DNA of 64,000 nt from Chondrus crispus (Eukaryota > Rhodophyta > Florideophyceae > Gigartinales > Gigartinaceae): NCBI RefSeq assembly GCF_000350225.1, contig NW_005178995.1:62001-126000 (forward strand), given 5' to 3'. The notes below the pieces were generated by a model, which had not been told where the DNA came from, did not search any database, and worked only from the letters and a program-made list of their open reading frames with translations. Shown here piece by piece: positions 1 through 10,238 of the stretch. Numbering within the stretch: the first letter of the stretch is position 1; the number at the start of each line of letters is the position of its first letter. Both the position numbers and the translations under genes were made by a program.

Positions 1-495
1 ATGAAGCTTGGCACTGCTCCGTCAGAATTGAAGCTGCTAGTTGCACGGGGTTTAAAAGCTTAGCGTGTCGCACTTGTAAGGGGGGTGCCTTGGAAAACGC
101 TTGAGCTCGGAAAAAGCGCTTGCTGACGAGGCCGAACAGCCTAACAAGGGGCATCACTTGACAGTAACGCTAGGACAATATCTCATCAGCAATGAGACAT
201 GAGATACACGCAAGATGAAACAACTACACTTCTACCAGAAAAAAAAACTTTCTCCGTTATTGCCTTCTGTATTGCGCTTAAACAGTTAGATACGATGAAG
301 TTCGGTGTTATCCGAAAGCACCCGACTTTAGAGGCTGTGTGCAAGCTACAACCGTTCAAAATCACGGCTGATGCCACTACTTTATATGAATTAGCCTGCA
401 GGAGGACAAAAAGCAGGAAACCAAGACTTATAATGTTGTGCGTCTTGGGGCGAGACGCCGAAGGCGACGTCTCGAGTGCGTGTGACGGTAGAGAT

Positions 496-579
496 GCGCA
501 CGAGCGCGAGGACAGTGCGCACGAGCGCAGGGACAGTGCGCACGAGCGCGAGGGCAGCGCACACGAGCGCGGGGTGTGA
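496..579. repeat. 21-bp tandem repeat, four copies
   Basis: Four near-identical 21-bp units of the type GCGCACGAGCGCGAGGACAGT run without spacing. Because 21 is a multiple of 3, the array stays open in several frames and would read as Ala-His-Glu-Arg-type heptapeptides on the + strand. I take it as a simple minisatellite. Confidence 0.85.
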
Positions 580-836
580 TAACCACTAAGCAAAAGGGGA
601 GGTGCCGTTGGCCAACGACATGAGAGAGGAATGACTGGGAGTCATATGAAGGAATCACCACACGGGGACAGTGCGCGAAGGCACCTAGCAAAGTCTTGCT
701 AATGACAGGGTGAATGCTCACCAAAGCGTGAAGTTTACTTCGTTCGATGTTCCGTACCCCTCTCTCTCTTCGGCTTTGCAGACAACCCTCTACGATATGT
801 ATCCTATCCTATTTCGAGCAGTTGACGGTTTCCTAG

Positions 837-938
837 GAACAGACAGTGTCGGTTCGAACAGTGTCAGTAGGCTGAACAGTGTCGGTAGGGCGAACCGTTG
901 CAGTAGTGCAAGAAGTGCCGGTAGGGCGCACAGTGTTG
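837..938. repeat. 18-bp degenerate tandem repeat
   Basis: About five to six units of the type GAACAGTGTCGGTAGGGC, 18 bp long, become more divergent toward the right. The period keeps a reading frame open through it. No function is visible. Confidence 0.8.
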
Positions 939-1716
939 AAACACCTGCACACGTAAAGCTCACTGAAGGTACAGTACGAGCACGAGTAGACCAGTCCCCC
1001 CCAACGAAGTCTTGTGGGACAAAGAGGCCTTGTATGGAAACCTTGTACAGTGCATCTAATGTTGACGAATGACACGTTTGTATCAACATATAAGGGCACG
1101 AGTGCACGATTATTAAGCGCATGGGCAAGGCGGTGTCAGTTTATATTGCTACAATTGTAAAGCCAATCAGGCCTTCCCAAATTCATTTAGAGTCTGCAGC
1201 GTTCAGAGGTTCAGCTGAAAAAAGGAAGGGTGGGACGGAAGAGGGTAGTTCAGGAGATAGGTACACTTAATACAGCAATATCACACAAACGGGTGAGAGT
1301 TCACCAGTCTTCAGTAAGTCCCAGCACTTGATTGATACTTGGTAGCGTTTCACTTTCGGGTAGGGCTTTCTCGTGAGAAGGGAGGGCGACAATGACTGTC
1401 GACGAACGGAATGGCGAAGCATTTTCACTTGTTCTTTGTTGATATATTCAGTTTACTTCAAGTGCGTTCTGATGCCGCCCTATTACACTAGTAGTCAAGC
1501 AACGCAATCATACGAGACCTTAGCCACCTTAGAGCTATGCAAATACCAAAATGTCGCGGGGAATCGTCCGTGCCACAGTATTCAGAAAAGTAGGATACTG
1601 CACACAGGGCATTACTATTCTAGCCTAGATAGCGGCCCCATACATTGCATTATTGGTTTCTCACACTTAAAAGATTCTCAGGTTTCACCTCATTTGTCTC
1701 AACATGTTGTAGAGTG

Positions 1717-2421
1717 ATGGGGGGTAGAGAAGAGTGTCTTGGGATCCTGCTGGCAGAGGGCGCGGAGGGAGTAGGGACAAATGCAGCGCTGGCTGTCGAA
1801 ATGTACTACCGCGCGATCGAGATATCTCATGATTGCAGCGCTGCGTTCAACCTAGCACTTGCAATGAGTGAGGGAGGGAACGGGGTTGTACAGAATTCAG
1901 CGCGTGCAGTGCAGCTATTTGAGGATGCAGTTGAGGAACACGATGATGTTGATGCAATGGTCAATCTCGATAATCTGCTGGAGCACGGGGCGGAAGGAGT
2001 GGAAAGAAATGCAGCACAGGCTATGGAGCTCTACGAGTGCGCACTCGACAAGAGTGATGATATCGATAGGATAGTTAGTCTCGGAGCCTTGTTGAAGAAG
2101 GGCGCGGAGGGAGGGGTGGGAAATGTGGTTCAGGCTGTCGAATTGTACGAGCGTGCGATCGAGATGCACCAGGATCGCGGCGCTGTGCTCAATTTGGCGT
2201 GCCTACTGAGGGACGGAGGGGACGGGGTCACGCGGGATGCAGCGCGGGCAGCAAAGTTCCAGAGCACGATGAGGGGGCGCGGTGAGGGCGAGGCGATGGA
2301 GGCTCTCGGCCAGCTGGTGCGGTACGAAATCGGGCGGAGCTGGGCATACAGTAGTATGGGGCAGACCGGCGCCCATGCATGGCTTCGGGCAATCTGCAAG
2401 CCCCGCGGAGGGCCGGGGTAG
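1717..2421 (+). CDS. Sel1-like repeat protein (fragment or short gene)
   Basis: The frame encodes about 234 residues made almost wholly of Sel1-like repeats of about 36 residues, the alpha/alpha solenoid related to TPRs. At least five units are visible, each with the pattern of Ala-Glu-Gly, then N-x-x-x-A, then a Tyr/Phe-E-x-A helix (for example AVELYERAIE near residue 145). Sel1 proteins are scaffolds that bind other proteins. No signal peptide, membrane segment or catalytic domain accompanies the repeats. I chose the ATG at 1717 because the repeats begin right after it; an in-frame ATG at 1645 would add unrelated sequence. After the last repeat (about residue 175) the sequence loses the pattern, so this may be a truncated copy of a longer family member. 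A second, broken Sel1 copy lies at 10239-10979. No promoter was recognised. Confidence 0.6.
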   Translation: MGGREECLGILLAEGAEGVGTNAALAVEMYYRAIEISHDCSAAFNLALAMSEGGNGVVQNSARAVQLFEDAVEEHDDVDAMVNLDNLLEHGAEGVERNAAQAMELYECALDKSDDIDRIVSLGALLKKGAEGGVGNVVQAVELYERAIEMHQDRGAVLNLACLLRDGGDGVTRDAARAAKFQSTMRGRGEGEAMEALGQLVRYEIGRSWAYSSMGQTGAHAWLRAICKPRGGPG

Positions 2422-3016
2422 GCGGCAGGCGAGGAGGAAGTGGACGACTGCGCGGATAACTTTTGCAGACGTCGTGTGCACTGGAGACGAGGAGAGAAGG
2501 GATTCGCTGTGCGGCAGTGCGATTGTGGGAAGGGTACGTGGTGTGTGGAGATACTCTTCCCCAAAAGCATTACACCCCCGTACAGTAATTAGTGTTAGCG
2601 CGGATTTACTGTTCACAGTATCTCCTCCCAGTTGGTCAGCAAACGCAGAGCATCCATCACCACCAGTTTGACCTCATTTGGGCAAGGGGAGGTAGTTTTT
2701 TAAGTTAATTTATGAAAGGTGTTATCAAATTATACTTTCGGTGAAGGGTACGACATGCGATTTTCTACTGTACCTAGCGCACACGCAATGGAGAGGAATA
2801 CAATCCAAAATATTTCTTTACTATCCCGATAATCTGATCGTTGCCGCCTCTTGGAGCGCTTCACGACATGCCGGAATTTAACTCACAACAAATAAAATCC
2901 AAGAAATTACGGCCATATTCCGAAGTTACCAATTGAGCAGCTGGCCCAGTCAATTCAGCCTCCCATCCCTGCCCATTTGGCCCTTCCAGGCTACGTGAAG
3001 TACCTCTTCATGAAAC

Positions 3017-3104
3017 TCATGAAACTAGGGCTTTATTAAAGTGAAATAGACAGAGACCCCTCTCTATTTCTCTACTTCACTTGAATAAAGACTTAGTTTC
3101 ATTC
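3017..3104. repeat. Imperfect long inverted repeat
   Basis: The left arm, beginning GAAACTAGGGCTTTATTAAA, pairs with the right arm ending ACTTGAATAAAGACTTAGTTTC, with the turn near 3060. The arms are about 35-40 bp with several mismatches. An RNA copy would form a long hairpin. Confidence 0.75.
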
Positions 3105-3183
3105 CGTATTCAAAGAGGGAGGCATGTCTCGTCCTATCGAAGGGTGGGTGCGCTTGAGAGAGAGGCAAACAGGTACAGTATGC

Positions 3184-3251
3184 GTTGTCACACGGGGCAA
3201 GAGGGCGGATCTGAGAGGTGATATCGGCCCGAGTGTGCCCCGTGTGACAAC
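3184..3251. repeat. Perfect 16-bp inverted repeat with 36-bp loop
   Basis: GTTGTCACACGGGGCA at 3184-3199 is exactly complementary to TGCCCCGTGTGACAAC at 3236-3251. The 36-bp loop contains no recognised site. Confidence 0.85.
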
Positions 3252-3394
3252 ACACTTGTCTCTCGGCTGACCCCTGAGGAAAGTATACCCAATTAAATAA
3301 AAAAACTCACCAGTCGAAACTGTCTCCGTCGAGATCGCCTCCGCACACCCCCTCGTATCCAGCCTATTTCGTTTCATCCGTTCCCCAATATTGC

Positions 3395-3491
3395 GAAAAA
3401 CTACTGTTATCACAGGTGCCCTAGGGCACCTTCGATATCAGCGGTGTTACCGAAGGTTGCCCTAGGGCACCGTCTATAACAGTAGTTTTTC
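3395..3491. repeat. Foldback with nested palindromes
   Basis: The outer arms GAAAAACTACTGTTAT and ATAACAGTAGTTTTTC pair. Just inside them sit two copies of a CCCTAGGG-centred palindrome: GGTGCCCTAGGGCACC at 3415-3430, which is perfect, and a copy with one mismatch near 3457-3472. This looks like a tiny foldback or MITE-like element. Confidence 0.75.
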
Positions 3492-3936
3492 AGAAGATTG
3501 CGAGAACTGGGCATGATCCTCAATATCACTACAATATCATCACACATGCAGGAGCTTGTGCGTTGCGTTTTGGCGACATACTGCGTGTCGCGCCGACACT
3601 GCCGCACTGTGCTGATATGTACAACACAGGTTGTCCCCTGGTTGGTATTGTGCCATAATTGTGCCAGCCGTGAGATAAAGGCTTATGACTCGCACGCAGC
3701 CTCACGTCCATGCATTTATAAACACACAATGTACCCAAGGGTAGGCCATTGCGTGGCGATAATTGCAGTCGGAGTCACAAATTTTCATCTTCGCTCTCCT
3801 TCAGCCGTTGCTGTGATATGTACGCGTCGAAATTTGACAGTTGTCCTGGGCAATCTTGCTATCCAGATATTTCACGTTTCATCCGTATAAATCGCTGCGC
3901 GTCAACACGGGACAAAAACACAGCGTCAGGGTTCCC

Positions 3937-4034
3937 TTGTCTCACCGCTTTTCCATATGACATATGGAAAGGCGGTGAGACAATCGAAATATGATCAACA
4001 ACAGTACATTGTACTGTTGTTGATCGTATTTCGA
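3937..4034. repeat. Two adjacent hairpins with almost no loop
   Basis: The first palindrome is 3937-3983, with 23-bp arms around TTCCATATGaCATATGGAA and one G:T-type mismatch. It is followed directly by a second at 3984-4034, with 24-bp arms around GTACATTGTAC and one mismatch. Two such near-perfect palindromes end to end suggest cruciform-forming DNA or a foldback relic. Confidence 0.85.
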
Positions 4035-7000
4035 TTTTCACTGTCGGCATGAATGCAAGATACGCACTACAGGTACTACTGTCGGGTGCTGATAGCGGCG
4101 ATAGTCTAATTGACTTAAAGAACCTAAACCCGAAAGGGCGGCTATCATGACTACATGTACTGTAGTCACGAGAGAGTAAACCCCGAGGGGAAGATAGAGG
4201 ATCCTCGACGGCATTGGTGCCGAATAACCGAGCTTCTATCGCTTAGCCAGGGCATCCTCTCCATTGCGTTGCGAGAGGCCCTTCTACCATCCTACAGTCA
4301 TGGACAGCAAAGCTGCCCCGAAGGGCCCATCCACAACAGTACAGTATTTAATACGGATAAGGAGCCCGAGACAGCTAGCTAGTGCAGTATAGAAGCACCC
4401 ATAGGATAGGCAAAGAACCAATAGCAAGAGCCATTTTCCCTCGCATATCCGCGATGAGTATCGCTGGCATATTCACGGCCAAATGGGCATTAGAAAAGAC
4501 GCGATCTGATCATAGTTGAAGTAGTCATGGATTTACTGCTGTAACTGTCCTTGGTCCGTTCGACTTACCGTGTGTGGCGAGACCCGTTCTCCCGCGCGTT
4601 TTGGAAATGCGCGCGTCAATTGCGACTCTGATTCAGGTTTTACGCCAACTTACGACTTCGCCAGATCAGCTGGCGTGCACTTGGTACAGCTTGGCACCAA
4701 GCGCAGCTCCACAAGGTTTCCAGAATTCTTGCCCATCTTCACCGCCGTTGCCTACCTATCTGCTATACAAAACGTCTCTCCCATCGTTAGATGCATAGTA
4801 CGCCTCATAAGACGCCTCGCATCACACCCGTCCTTTCCGCCACACGGCCCTCTGCTCCGACGGCTGCGCCCCCTGATGGCGCACGTTTACAGACAGCCCA
4901 CACCGAGTCATGGCGCTGTCGACCAACTGGAGTAGCTACTCTTTCAGCTCCCTTTGATGCCACTCACGATACACGGCGTCTCTCATAGGGCACTTACGGA
5001 GGATTAGTCGGTCATGGAACTGTTGTGGGGAAATTCGGTGTGTGAAGCCGATGGGAATTGCAAGAGCGCACCCTCTTCGTTGCTACATGGCAAGGTTGGC
5101 CCAGACATATTCATCCTCGTCGCATAAATGGGCCTCTTGAGATCGGTTGTGGTAGGGTTTTCACCGAGTTGAGGCTTTTTTTTTCCGACACTCGAGCAAA
5201 AGGTAAGGTGCCGCGCCTAGATTTCCTTCCTCACCTCCACAAATGTAATTTACGTGCCGTACCTGGACTTGTCCATTTGTGTACAGTGGAAGAGTGAGGG
5301 CCGTTCCTAACGAAGAGTTCGCATACGGGGAGCTGGTGCAGCAAATGATTGCGCTTTATTGAAAATAACTGTTATAGGTGTCAAATGTTGTAGTTGCACT
5401 GTGCTGTGAGGGGAGAGATATAATAGAAGAGTGAGAGGGTTTGGCACGGTTACAACCTGCTAGTTGCACATTGGCATTTCCACCGTAGCAGCATATGCAG
5501 CTACGGTTGTTTCCGTTTTTAGGATAGCACGAATCGCTTTCGTGAACGACCACCACATTTCCTTCAGATTCTTTTTTTTATGTTCTTCGTTTGCTGTGAA
5601 AACCATCATATTCCTCTCACATCTGGGTGCGTGAGACCAATCATCTTCTGTTATTACGGTATGTGCCAGGGCCCTCCCTGCCTGGGACATTCACCTTCGT
5701 CGCCAACCGCGTATGCTTTCCCATGCACTTTTACATCAGTATGACATAGGACACCGCCTTTCATGTGCACAATGTGGCAAGCCTCTACGCACGTTCAGCA
5801 CCCCGCGGTGCCCGCATTCAAAGCATCAAAACACAGTTGCCATAGGACACGCCCATGAACCTGCATGCCATGCCCCAGTCTTGAAATACCCAGTCGCAAT
5901 CTCGTGCATGCCCTAAAACCCTTAACCCCCTGTAGTCATCCCTACATAGATCCTTACTTGTGTCTGTCGCACACCGTCTACCCTTGCTAATTGCCCCCTG
6001 TTTCTTCCAGAGTCCCCACTTCCTCCCCTCACGTTCCCCTCCTGTTACTTTGTTGCGCTATAGTACTTCATACCTGGGGGTACCCTGCTTCCAAAACTGC
6101 GTCCCTGTCTCACCAACCCCTCCTTGTTACCCAATCCGCAAACCACCCTCCGCCATGCCTTGCAGTGCATCACGCGATTCCAACAAACAGCTACTTTCCC
6201 CAATCGCTGTCTATACGGCTAATCCCACTCGCCGCAGATCATGCCGTGTTGATGGGTGACAAGGCACTATATCTTGCGTCTACATGGCACATGTGTGATG
6301 ATGCAGTTGAGCTGCCTTCAACACTGATTCTCAGCTCTAACGCCCACTGAAAGAAGGAAAAGCATCCCTGCATCGTTTTGATAGTGTTTGCATCTCGTAA
6401 ACCGCAGAAAATGAGTTTTCAAAAGAAGTTATGATAGCTTCGTGTCCGTAATAAAGACGAGCGCCCCGCTGCATTCCCTGCCCTTTGCTGACCTTCACCG
6501 CATACGGGAAAGCATTTTGGTCTTTGGGTTGTTCCCTCTCTCGCGTTCACCTCATACATACCCGAGAAAGTTGACCTTACGATGGACATGGCCTTTTGGT
6601 ATGCGGCAAAGGCGTTAGAATTGAAAGCCCTCTGAAAGCGCCGCGGTGTCGGCCTTTGGCAAGGGAGGCTATCTTCTTTTCGGCACAGGACAACGACATC
6701 AATGTTGAGGGAGAAAACATCGTTGATATGAATATTTTTAGATTTTAGCAGCATATTCTCTCACTGCTCAATGGTTTCTCGTTGCACGTATCCGGGAGAT
6801 TTCCATGTCTCAACATTTGAACATCTGGTGGAGGCACTAATCTGATGTCTGACACGCAACCTGGCGGTTGGACAAGGGTATCTAAAATGGAGCTTTGGGG
6901 AATGCGGTCAGTGTGGGAAGCAAGAGGTTTCTGGCTAGTGTCATTTCTCGCTCTATAACTTGCGCGTTATCTGTGCATTACAGGTCTTTGCACCTAGTCG

Positions 7001-8227
7001 ATCGAGAGCAGTTGTGTTGAACATCGTTCGAGTTCGCCGTGCGCAATGGTACGAATCGAGGCTGGCCTCGATGTCGTGAGAGGGCAATTCACCATATCCC
7101 CAACACCTAAATATCACCGTCCTCGCCCTTGCTTGAGTAGACAGTAGGCGAGAGGGCGAGCGCCTGTTATGTCTTGAGGAAGTTCCGTTGGTTCTTAAGG
7201 GATGAGAAGCATTGTTGTACTCACTATCTCCACAAGAATCGAGTACTTTCTTCTTCGCGTCGCATCTTAACGAGGAACGACCTGTGAGTCCCAAGAAGAG
7301 GAGGCGATTTTCCTTCATTTCCGCATATCTTACTGGTTGGGATAAGTACGCTAATATTGTACTTTCGCAAAGTGGACCCCGTTTTTCGCTGATAAATTGA
7401 CTCTACTTCCTCTATTTTGCGTCTTGGTCGCATCTTCTGAACCCTGTTCCCAATTCCATTCGTTTGGTGAATTACATGTTAATTTTGGATGCTTTCTGAC
7501 TGTTTCAGCAGACCCTGTCTTATAGTTTCAAGGAGCACTTTCTCCATTAAAAAGCAACCAATGTACCACTACGAGAGCCTGCCGGACGAACCGACCCATC
7601 CGGATCTAGTCGTATTGTAATCAGAGCCCTCCATTTTTCTTCTACAGTTGCATCGCTTTCCATTCTCGTTTGTGTCCAAAGCAACACTTTCCTCTCATTT
7701 CAGGGCGGACCGTACTTCGGTCCTTTGTCGTGCTTTGGGATCTGTCCTAGTCTGTGGAGAAGGGTCGTCTCCATCCCCGTTTGGATATCGACCATCGGGA
7801 CATGCCTGAACTATCTGTGAGGAAGCAGTTTCTCTCGGGATCATGGTTCTAGTCTACATATGCCGTCTATAGAGACCGTAACTGTTATACAGTTTCATTT
7901 CCTTTGAATTAGGGTAGCATCTCCACAATATCCAGTGGCATTTTGGATGGGGTCCTAGACAACCGACATCAGATATTACAATGATTGGCCATCTCCCAGA
8001 ATCAACACGACCCACTTTCAGCCCACACCTGCAGCTCTCTACCTCATTCCGTAGTACATTCATGCATTGTATTTTAATCCTGCTCAACAATAGCGCCATC
8101 GTTTCTGGAAACCACTGTCCACAACTGTGCAATAAAACCCTAAGCTTGTATCAGCCTAGGCTTCTTCTCAGCAAACCAAACGAGGTGGAGTTGTCTCATC
8201 TCTGAACATCATGGACAGCTCTACGTC

Positions 8228-8235
8228 TATATAAG
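8228..8235 (+). promoter_or_regulatory. TATA box of the secreted-peptide gene
   Basis: TATATAAG lies 114 bp upstream of the ATG at 8349. A start site about 30 bp downstream would leave a leader of roughly 85-90 nt, which favours the ATG at 8349 over the in-frame ATG at 8238, since the latter would then lie at or before the transcript start. The same octamer occurs upstream of the antisense retrotransposon gene at 26607-26614. Confidence 0.7.
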
Positions 8236-8348
8236 ACATGCCCGAACCAGTTACTTTGTCCTTCAACATCCCTCACACCAAAAAGCCTTTCTCCAATCCA
8301 AACCAAAAAGCATCAAATCATCCGAAAAAGCAGGTCTACCTCTCCAAT

Positions 8349-8660
8349 ATGATTCATCGCCGCACCTGTTTTCTCTTGGCCCTCCTCGTCCTGGTCACAA
8401 TCGCCTTTGCTGTGAATGACAGGAGCATCGAGGAAGACATCTCCATTCAACAAGATGCCGCGAAGGACATGGAAGTTTCAGAACGAACTTATATCTCTCC
8501 TGGTAAATGTCGTTGCCGTTGCAACCGAAGCAAGCACGCTGCTATAAATCATTGCCGCAAGCATCATTATTTCGGATATTGCCATGTCTCTCCTTGCAAA
8601 TTCCATCGTTATCCATACCATGGATGGTGGTGCTGCTATGGTCGTCGTTACCCTCATTAA
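8349..8660 (+). CDS. Secreted Cys/His/Tyr-rich small protein
   Basis: The frame encodes 103 residues. Residues 1-21 form a classic signal peptide: a basic start (MIHRR), a Leu/Val-rich core and a likely cut after AFA. An acidic linker (about residues 22-52) follows, then a basic C-terminal half (about 55-103) with eight Cys and many His, Tyr and Arg residues (KCRCRC, HCRKHH, GWWCCYGRRYPH). Such composition suits a disulphide-rich or metal-binding extracellular or cell-wall peptide; this is inference, as I recognise no family. The reading frame is open upstream to 8238, but the TATA box at 8228-8235 makes the ATG at 8349 the sensible start. A poly(A) signal lies at 8911. It is the best-defined host-like gene in the left part of the window. 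Confidence 0.75.
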   Translation: MIHRRTCFLLALLVLVTIAFAVNDRSIEEDISIQQDAAKDMEVSERTYISPGKCRCRCNRSKHAAINHCRKHHYFGYCHVSPCKFHRYPYHGWWCCYGRRYPH

Positions 8661-8910
8661 GACTGCTCGGTGAGCCACCCGTACCACCTGGAGTGCAGTT
8701 GTTAGAATGGACCCAAAGGGTCACAATGGAATTATCAAATTCTTTGTTAGTCTGGAAGTTGACGACTGCTGCTTCAGTCTCCAGGCCAATACATCGCAAA
8801 ACAATATCAAGTCCCTTTCATGAAGTGTAGTTGCTCTCAAAATTACCCGCGAAGCGTACCTTTAGTTGGCAGTGTGTGTCGGCATTGCGATGTACCCCCT
8901 TTTAGTTTCA

Positions 8911-8916
8911 AATAAA
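8911..8916 (+). terminator. Poly(A) signal AATAAA
   Basis: AATAAA lies about 250 bp after the stop of the secreted-peptide gene on the same strand. It is the first such signal downstream that I noticed. Confidence 0.5.
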
Positions 8917-9031
8917 CGCGATGAGTACCAGTATCAATGCGCGTTCAGACAAAAACGTCTTGTTTCCCTACCAAAAATTCAACAATAGATCTTCCGTTCA
9001 GTTATCCGTTAATCAATCAAAGATCGCGAAT

Positions 9032-9100
9032 CTAGGGTCACTAGAAATACTGTAATATTTCTAGTGACTGTACTGTAATAGAGTATTTCTAGTGACCCTA
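9032..9100. repeat. Inverted repeat with internal copy
   Basis: TAGGGTCACTAGAAATAC at the left end is exactly complementary to GTATTTCTAGTGACCCTA at the right end. The middle contains a further partial copy (ATATTTCTAGTGAC), so the left half can also fold on itself. It resembles the terminal part of a small foldback element. Confidence 0.8.
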
Positions 9101-9532
9101 TATTGGGAGTAGTGTCACCGGGAAAATAGTGCAAGTGACGCCAATAGGTGTAGCCAAGGTTTGATTTGGGGTCACCTTGATAGTATAGGCGAAACTATTT
9201 GCAGTAACTGGGTGTAAGTGTAACTTTCAGTGTGCCATCGAATGCCCTATTTATTAGTCTTTAAAATTGTATCAGTAGGTTTACGCAAGCAGAATTCTGA
9301 AATGAATTTTTTCAAAATTCTGCAATACGTATGACAGGTGAAAAAGGTAACAGAATTCTGCAATGAAGCTGTGTACTATTGCCGAAAAGTGAGCAGTTAG
9401 AGAAAACCTGTGAGAAACAGATGTGAGAAATTCGGGGGCAGTTGTCCTACATGAGCGCGCAAAATAGTACTACTGTAGTATTGCATAATAAATCTCTCGA
9501 ACTCATGCTCTGTCGCCCCGTCCGCCCTCACA

Positions 9533-9784
9533 TCATCCTGTTTCCCTCCCCAGTATGGTCGCGCACGTCGGCACGGTCGTGGGGAAGCGGAAGCACAGCG
9601 CGTCGTCGGGCCGGCACAGCGTCGCCAGGTCGTCCCCGTAGCACAGACGCGGCGCCACGCACTCGCTCGTCGGCGAGCAGAACGCCAGGTTCAGCCCGGA
9701 CGTCGCGCGCGACACCGCCTGCAGCGGCGCCGCCTGCGCGGGGGACAGCAGCGTCAGCGTCAGACGCGTGCAAAGCGTCTTCAT
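9533..9784 (-). CDS. Possible small secreted Cys-rich protein
   Basis: This 83-residue frame starts with a possible signal peptide (MKTLCTRLTLTLLSPAQAAP). A segment with six Cys follows (about residues 36-74, including CSPTSECVAPRLC). No TATA box or poly(A) signal was found, and the GC-rich surroundings make chance open frames common. The C-terminal end could be an exon boundary rather than the true stop. I do not recognise a family. Confidence 0.3.
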   Translation of the reverse strand: MKTLCTRLTLTLLSPAQAAPLQAVSRATSGLNLAFCSPTSECVAPRLCYGDDLATLCRPDDALCFRFPTTVPTCATILGRETG

Positions 9785-9985
9785 GTTCGGGCGTGAGATC
9801 GGAGAGCCGGCGGCTTTTCTTCGCTGGTCGGGGTGAGGGATGGGTGGGGGCGGAGTGGTGTTGGGTTGGAGGTCGGGCCGGCGGCCGCGTAGTGGCTTTA
9901 ATAGTTATGTACGGTGTATGCATGGTATGGTTACAGCATGCATTGCGGTTTTGCCTCGTGCGCCAACGTGGAAACAACTGTGTGT

Positions 9986-10180
9986 ACAGAAAGCGAGGGA
10001 GCGTCTGGGGGAAGGGAGCGGAGCGGGGGTTCGGTCGCGAGAAGCAGAGGTGTGGCGGAGGAAGATGGAGAGAGGGGAGCGGTGGGGAGCGGTGAAGAGA
10101 GGTGAGGAGAGTGAGGAGCGGTGGAGAGGTGGAGAGGAAGGTGGGGACGGGAGCGGGTGAGGAGCGAGGGGGGGAAATAA
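9986..10180. repeat. Long G/A-rich (polypurine) tract on the + strand
   Basis: About 190 bp consist mainly of GGAG, GAGG and GGTG runs with few pyrimidines. It lies just downstream of the Sel1 pseudogene read on the minus strand, where it would be a CT-rich tail. The tract could form triplex DNA. Confidence 0.6.
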
Positions 10181-10238
10181 CTTGCACGACAACGTGTGCA
10201 TCACTCTCTCTCTCTACCCTGGGGCTCCTCCAAGGAGA

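Larger units (their letters stand above)
1..1716. other. Gene-free stretch with two short tandem repeats
   Basis: I see no gene I trust here. The open frames at 199-579 and 710-1072 owe much of their length to tandem repeats. Neither has a recognisable domain, a TATA box or a poly(A) signal at a sensible distance. Confidence 0.5.
2422..8227. other. Long stretch without a credible gene
   Basis: There are only short open frames with no recognisable domains. Minus-strand frames at 5460-5690, 6419-6754 and 6953-7318 look vaguely protein-like but lack supporting signals. The notable content is the cluster of inverted repeats between 3017 and 4168, listed separately. Confidence 0.5.

Noticed and set aside
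199..579. 126-residue + strand frame and its antisense partner
   Set aside because: Its last third is the 21-bp tandem repeat, it has no known domain, and the reverse strand is equally open. No promoter or poly(A) signal supports it.
496..938. CRISPR-like appearance of short repeats
   Set aside because: Units are directly adjacent without unique spacers, and the DNA is eukaryotic. They are minisatellites.
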